Positions 63,827-64,000 of a DNA stretch of 64,000 nt are shown in pieces. The notes beneath the pieces are model-generated. The model made no database searches and had not been told where the DNA came from. It was given only the letters and a program-made list of their open reading frames with translations. Each line of letters begins with the position of its first letter. Position 1 is the stretch's first letter. The translations under genes were made by a program, and so were the position numbers. Source of the DNA: Bradyrhizobium sp. SZCCT0231 (lineage in GTDB: Bacteria; Pseudomonadota; Alphaproteobacteria; Rhizobiales; Xanthobacteraceae); the NCBI RefSeq assembly GCF_018130245.1, contig NZ_JAFCKP010000007.1:1-64000 (forward strand). The letters are read 5' to 3'.

Positions 63827-64000
63827 GGCGCGACGGATCCCGTTTGAAAGCCCCGAACTAGAACTCGCGGACTCTGAACTCGCTCCAACGCTAGCTGCCT
63901 GACAGAGCAGTCTCCGATCAGGCCAACGCCGTGACGTAGGAACCCAAGGATAATTGCGCCCAAACTTGCCATAGACAAGGTGAGAGGCCCTGACCTGCGT

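Overview
This window looks like a piece of the chromosome of a Bradyrhizobium-type alphaproteobacterium. The reasons are high GC with strong G/C third positions, a CIRCE-controlled groESL pair, a HisG/HisZ pair, a cysteine-free L36, an Lrp-paired fused indolepyruvate ferredoxin oxidoreductase, a ChbG/HpnK-type deacetylase, and several short palindromic repeat families of the kind scattered through Bradyrhizobium genomes. The genus is my inference; no database search was run. I found no rRNA, tRNA, CRISPR array, prophage or intact insertion sequence.

Layout. 1-5.6 kb: an amidase and a 1149-residue indolepyruvate oxidoreductase, both on the minus strand, with a divergent Lrp/AsnC regulator. 5.9-10.4 kb: a giant c-di-GMP protein (five tandem GAF domains, GGDEF, EAL) and a small unknown protein converging on it. 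10.6-22.2 kb: a surface polysaccharide locus with galE, a WecG/TagA-type transferase, a Wzc/GumC-like chain-length protein with a degenerate kinase half, a methyltransferase, three glycosyltransferases, an O-antigen-ligase/polymerase-like membrane protein and a GNAT/FemAB-like acyltransferase. A 22-bp perfect palindrome lies in its main divergent promoter region. 22.2-27 kb: alpha/beta hydrolase with Lrp regulator, a PCMT-like methyltransferase, and a pirin-WrbA pair divergent from a LysR regulator (quinone/redox stress).

27-38.4 kb is the accessory-looking part. It holds a REP-associated tyrosine transposase flanked by perfect 53-bp repeats, a truncated Bug-type receptor, a YbaK editing protein, a haloacid dehalogenase, a 53-residue membrane protein, and a large protein joining a C39-like cysteine peptidase domain to autotransporter-type beta-helix repeats with no beta-barrel. 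It also holds an atypical RidA protein, an HxlR-SDR pair, an amidohydrolase, L36 and small periplasmic proteins.

38.4-51 kb is built around two-carbon acid metabolism: a cytochrome c2-like protein divergent from glcDEF (glycolate oxidase), then a histone H1-like protein, an outer-membrane porin-like protein, an SbmA/BacA-like ABC exporter and an LctP-family lactate/glycolate permease. 51-59 kb: a secreted unknown, groEL-groES with CIRCE, a lipoprotein, a CheZ-like phosphatase, an L,D-transpeptidase and a DUF2076 protein. 59-64 kb: a minus-strand run hisZ-hisG, then a polyprenyl-phosphate-type glycosyltransferase overlapping a ChbG/HpnK-type deacetylase by ATGA, with a small unknown protein upstream of hisZ.

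The candidates most worth attention are the peptidase/beta-helix fusion, the five-GAF periodic array, the transposase with its repeats, the polysaccharide palindrome, and the glycosyltransferase-deacetylase pair.
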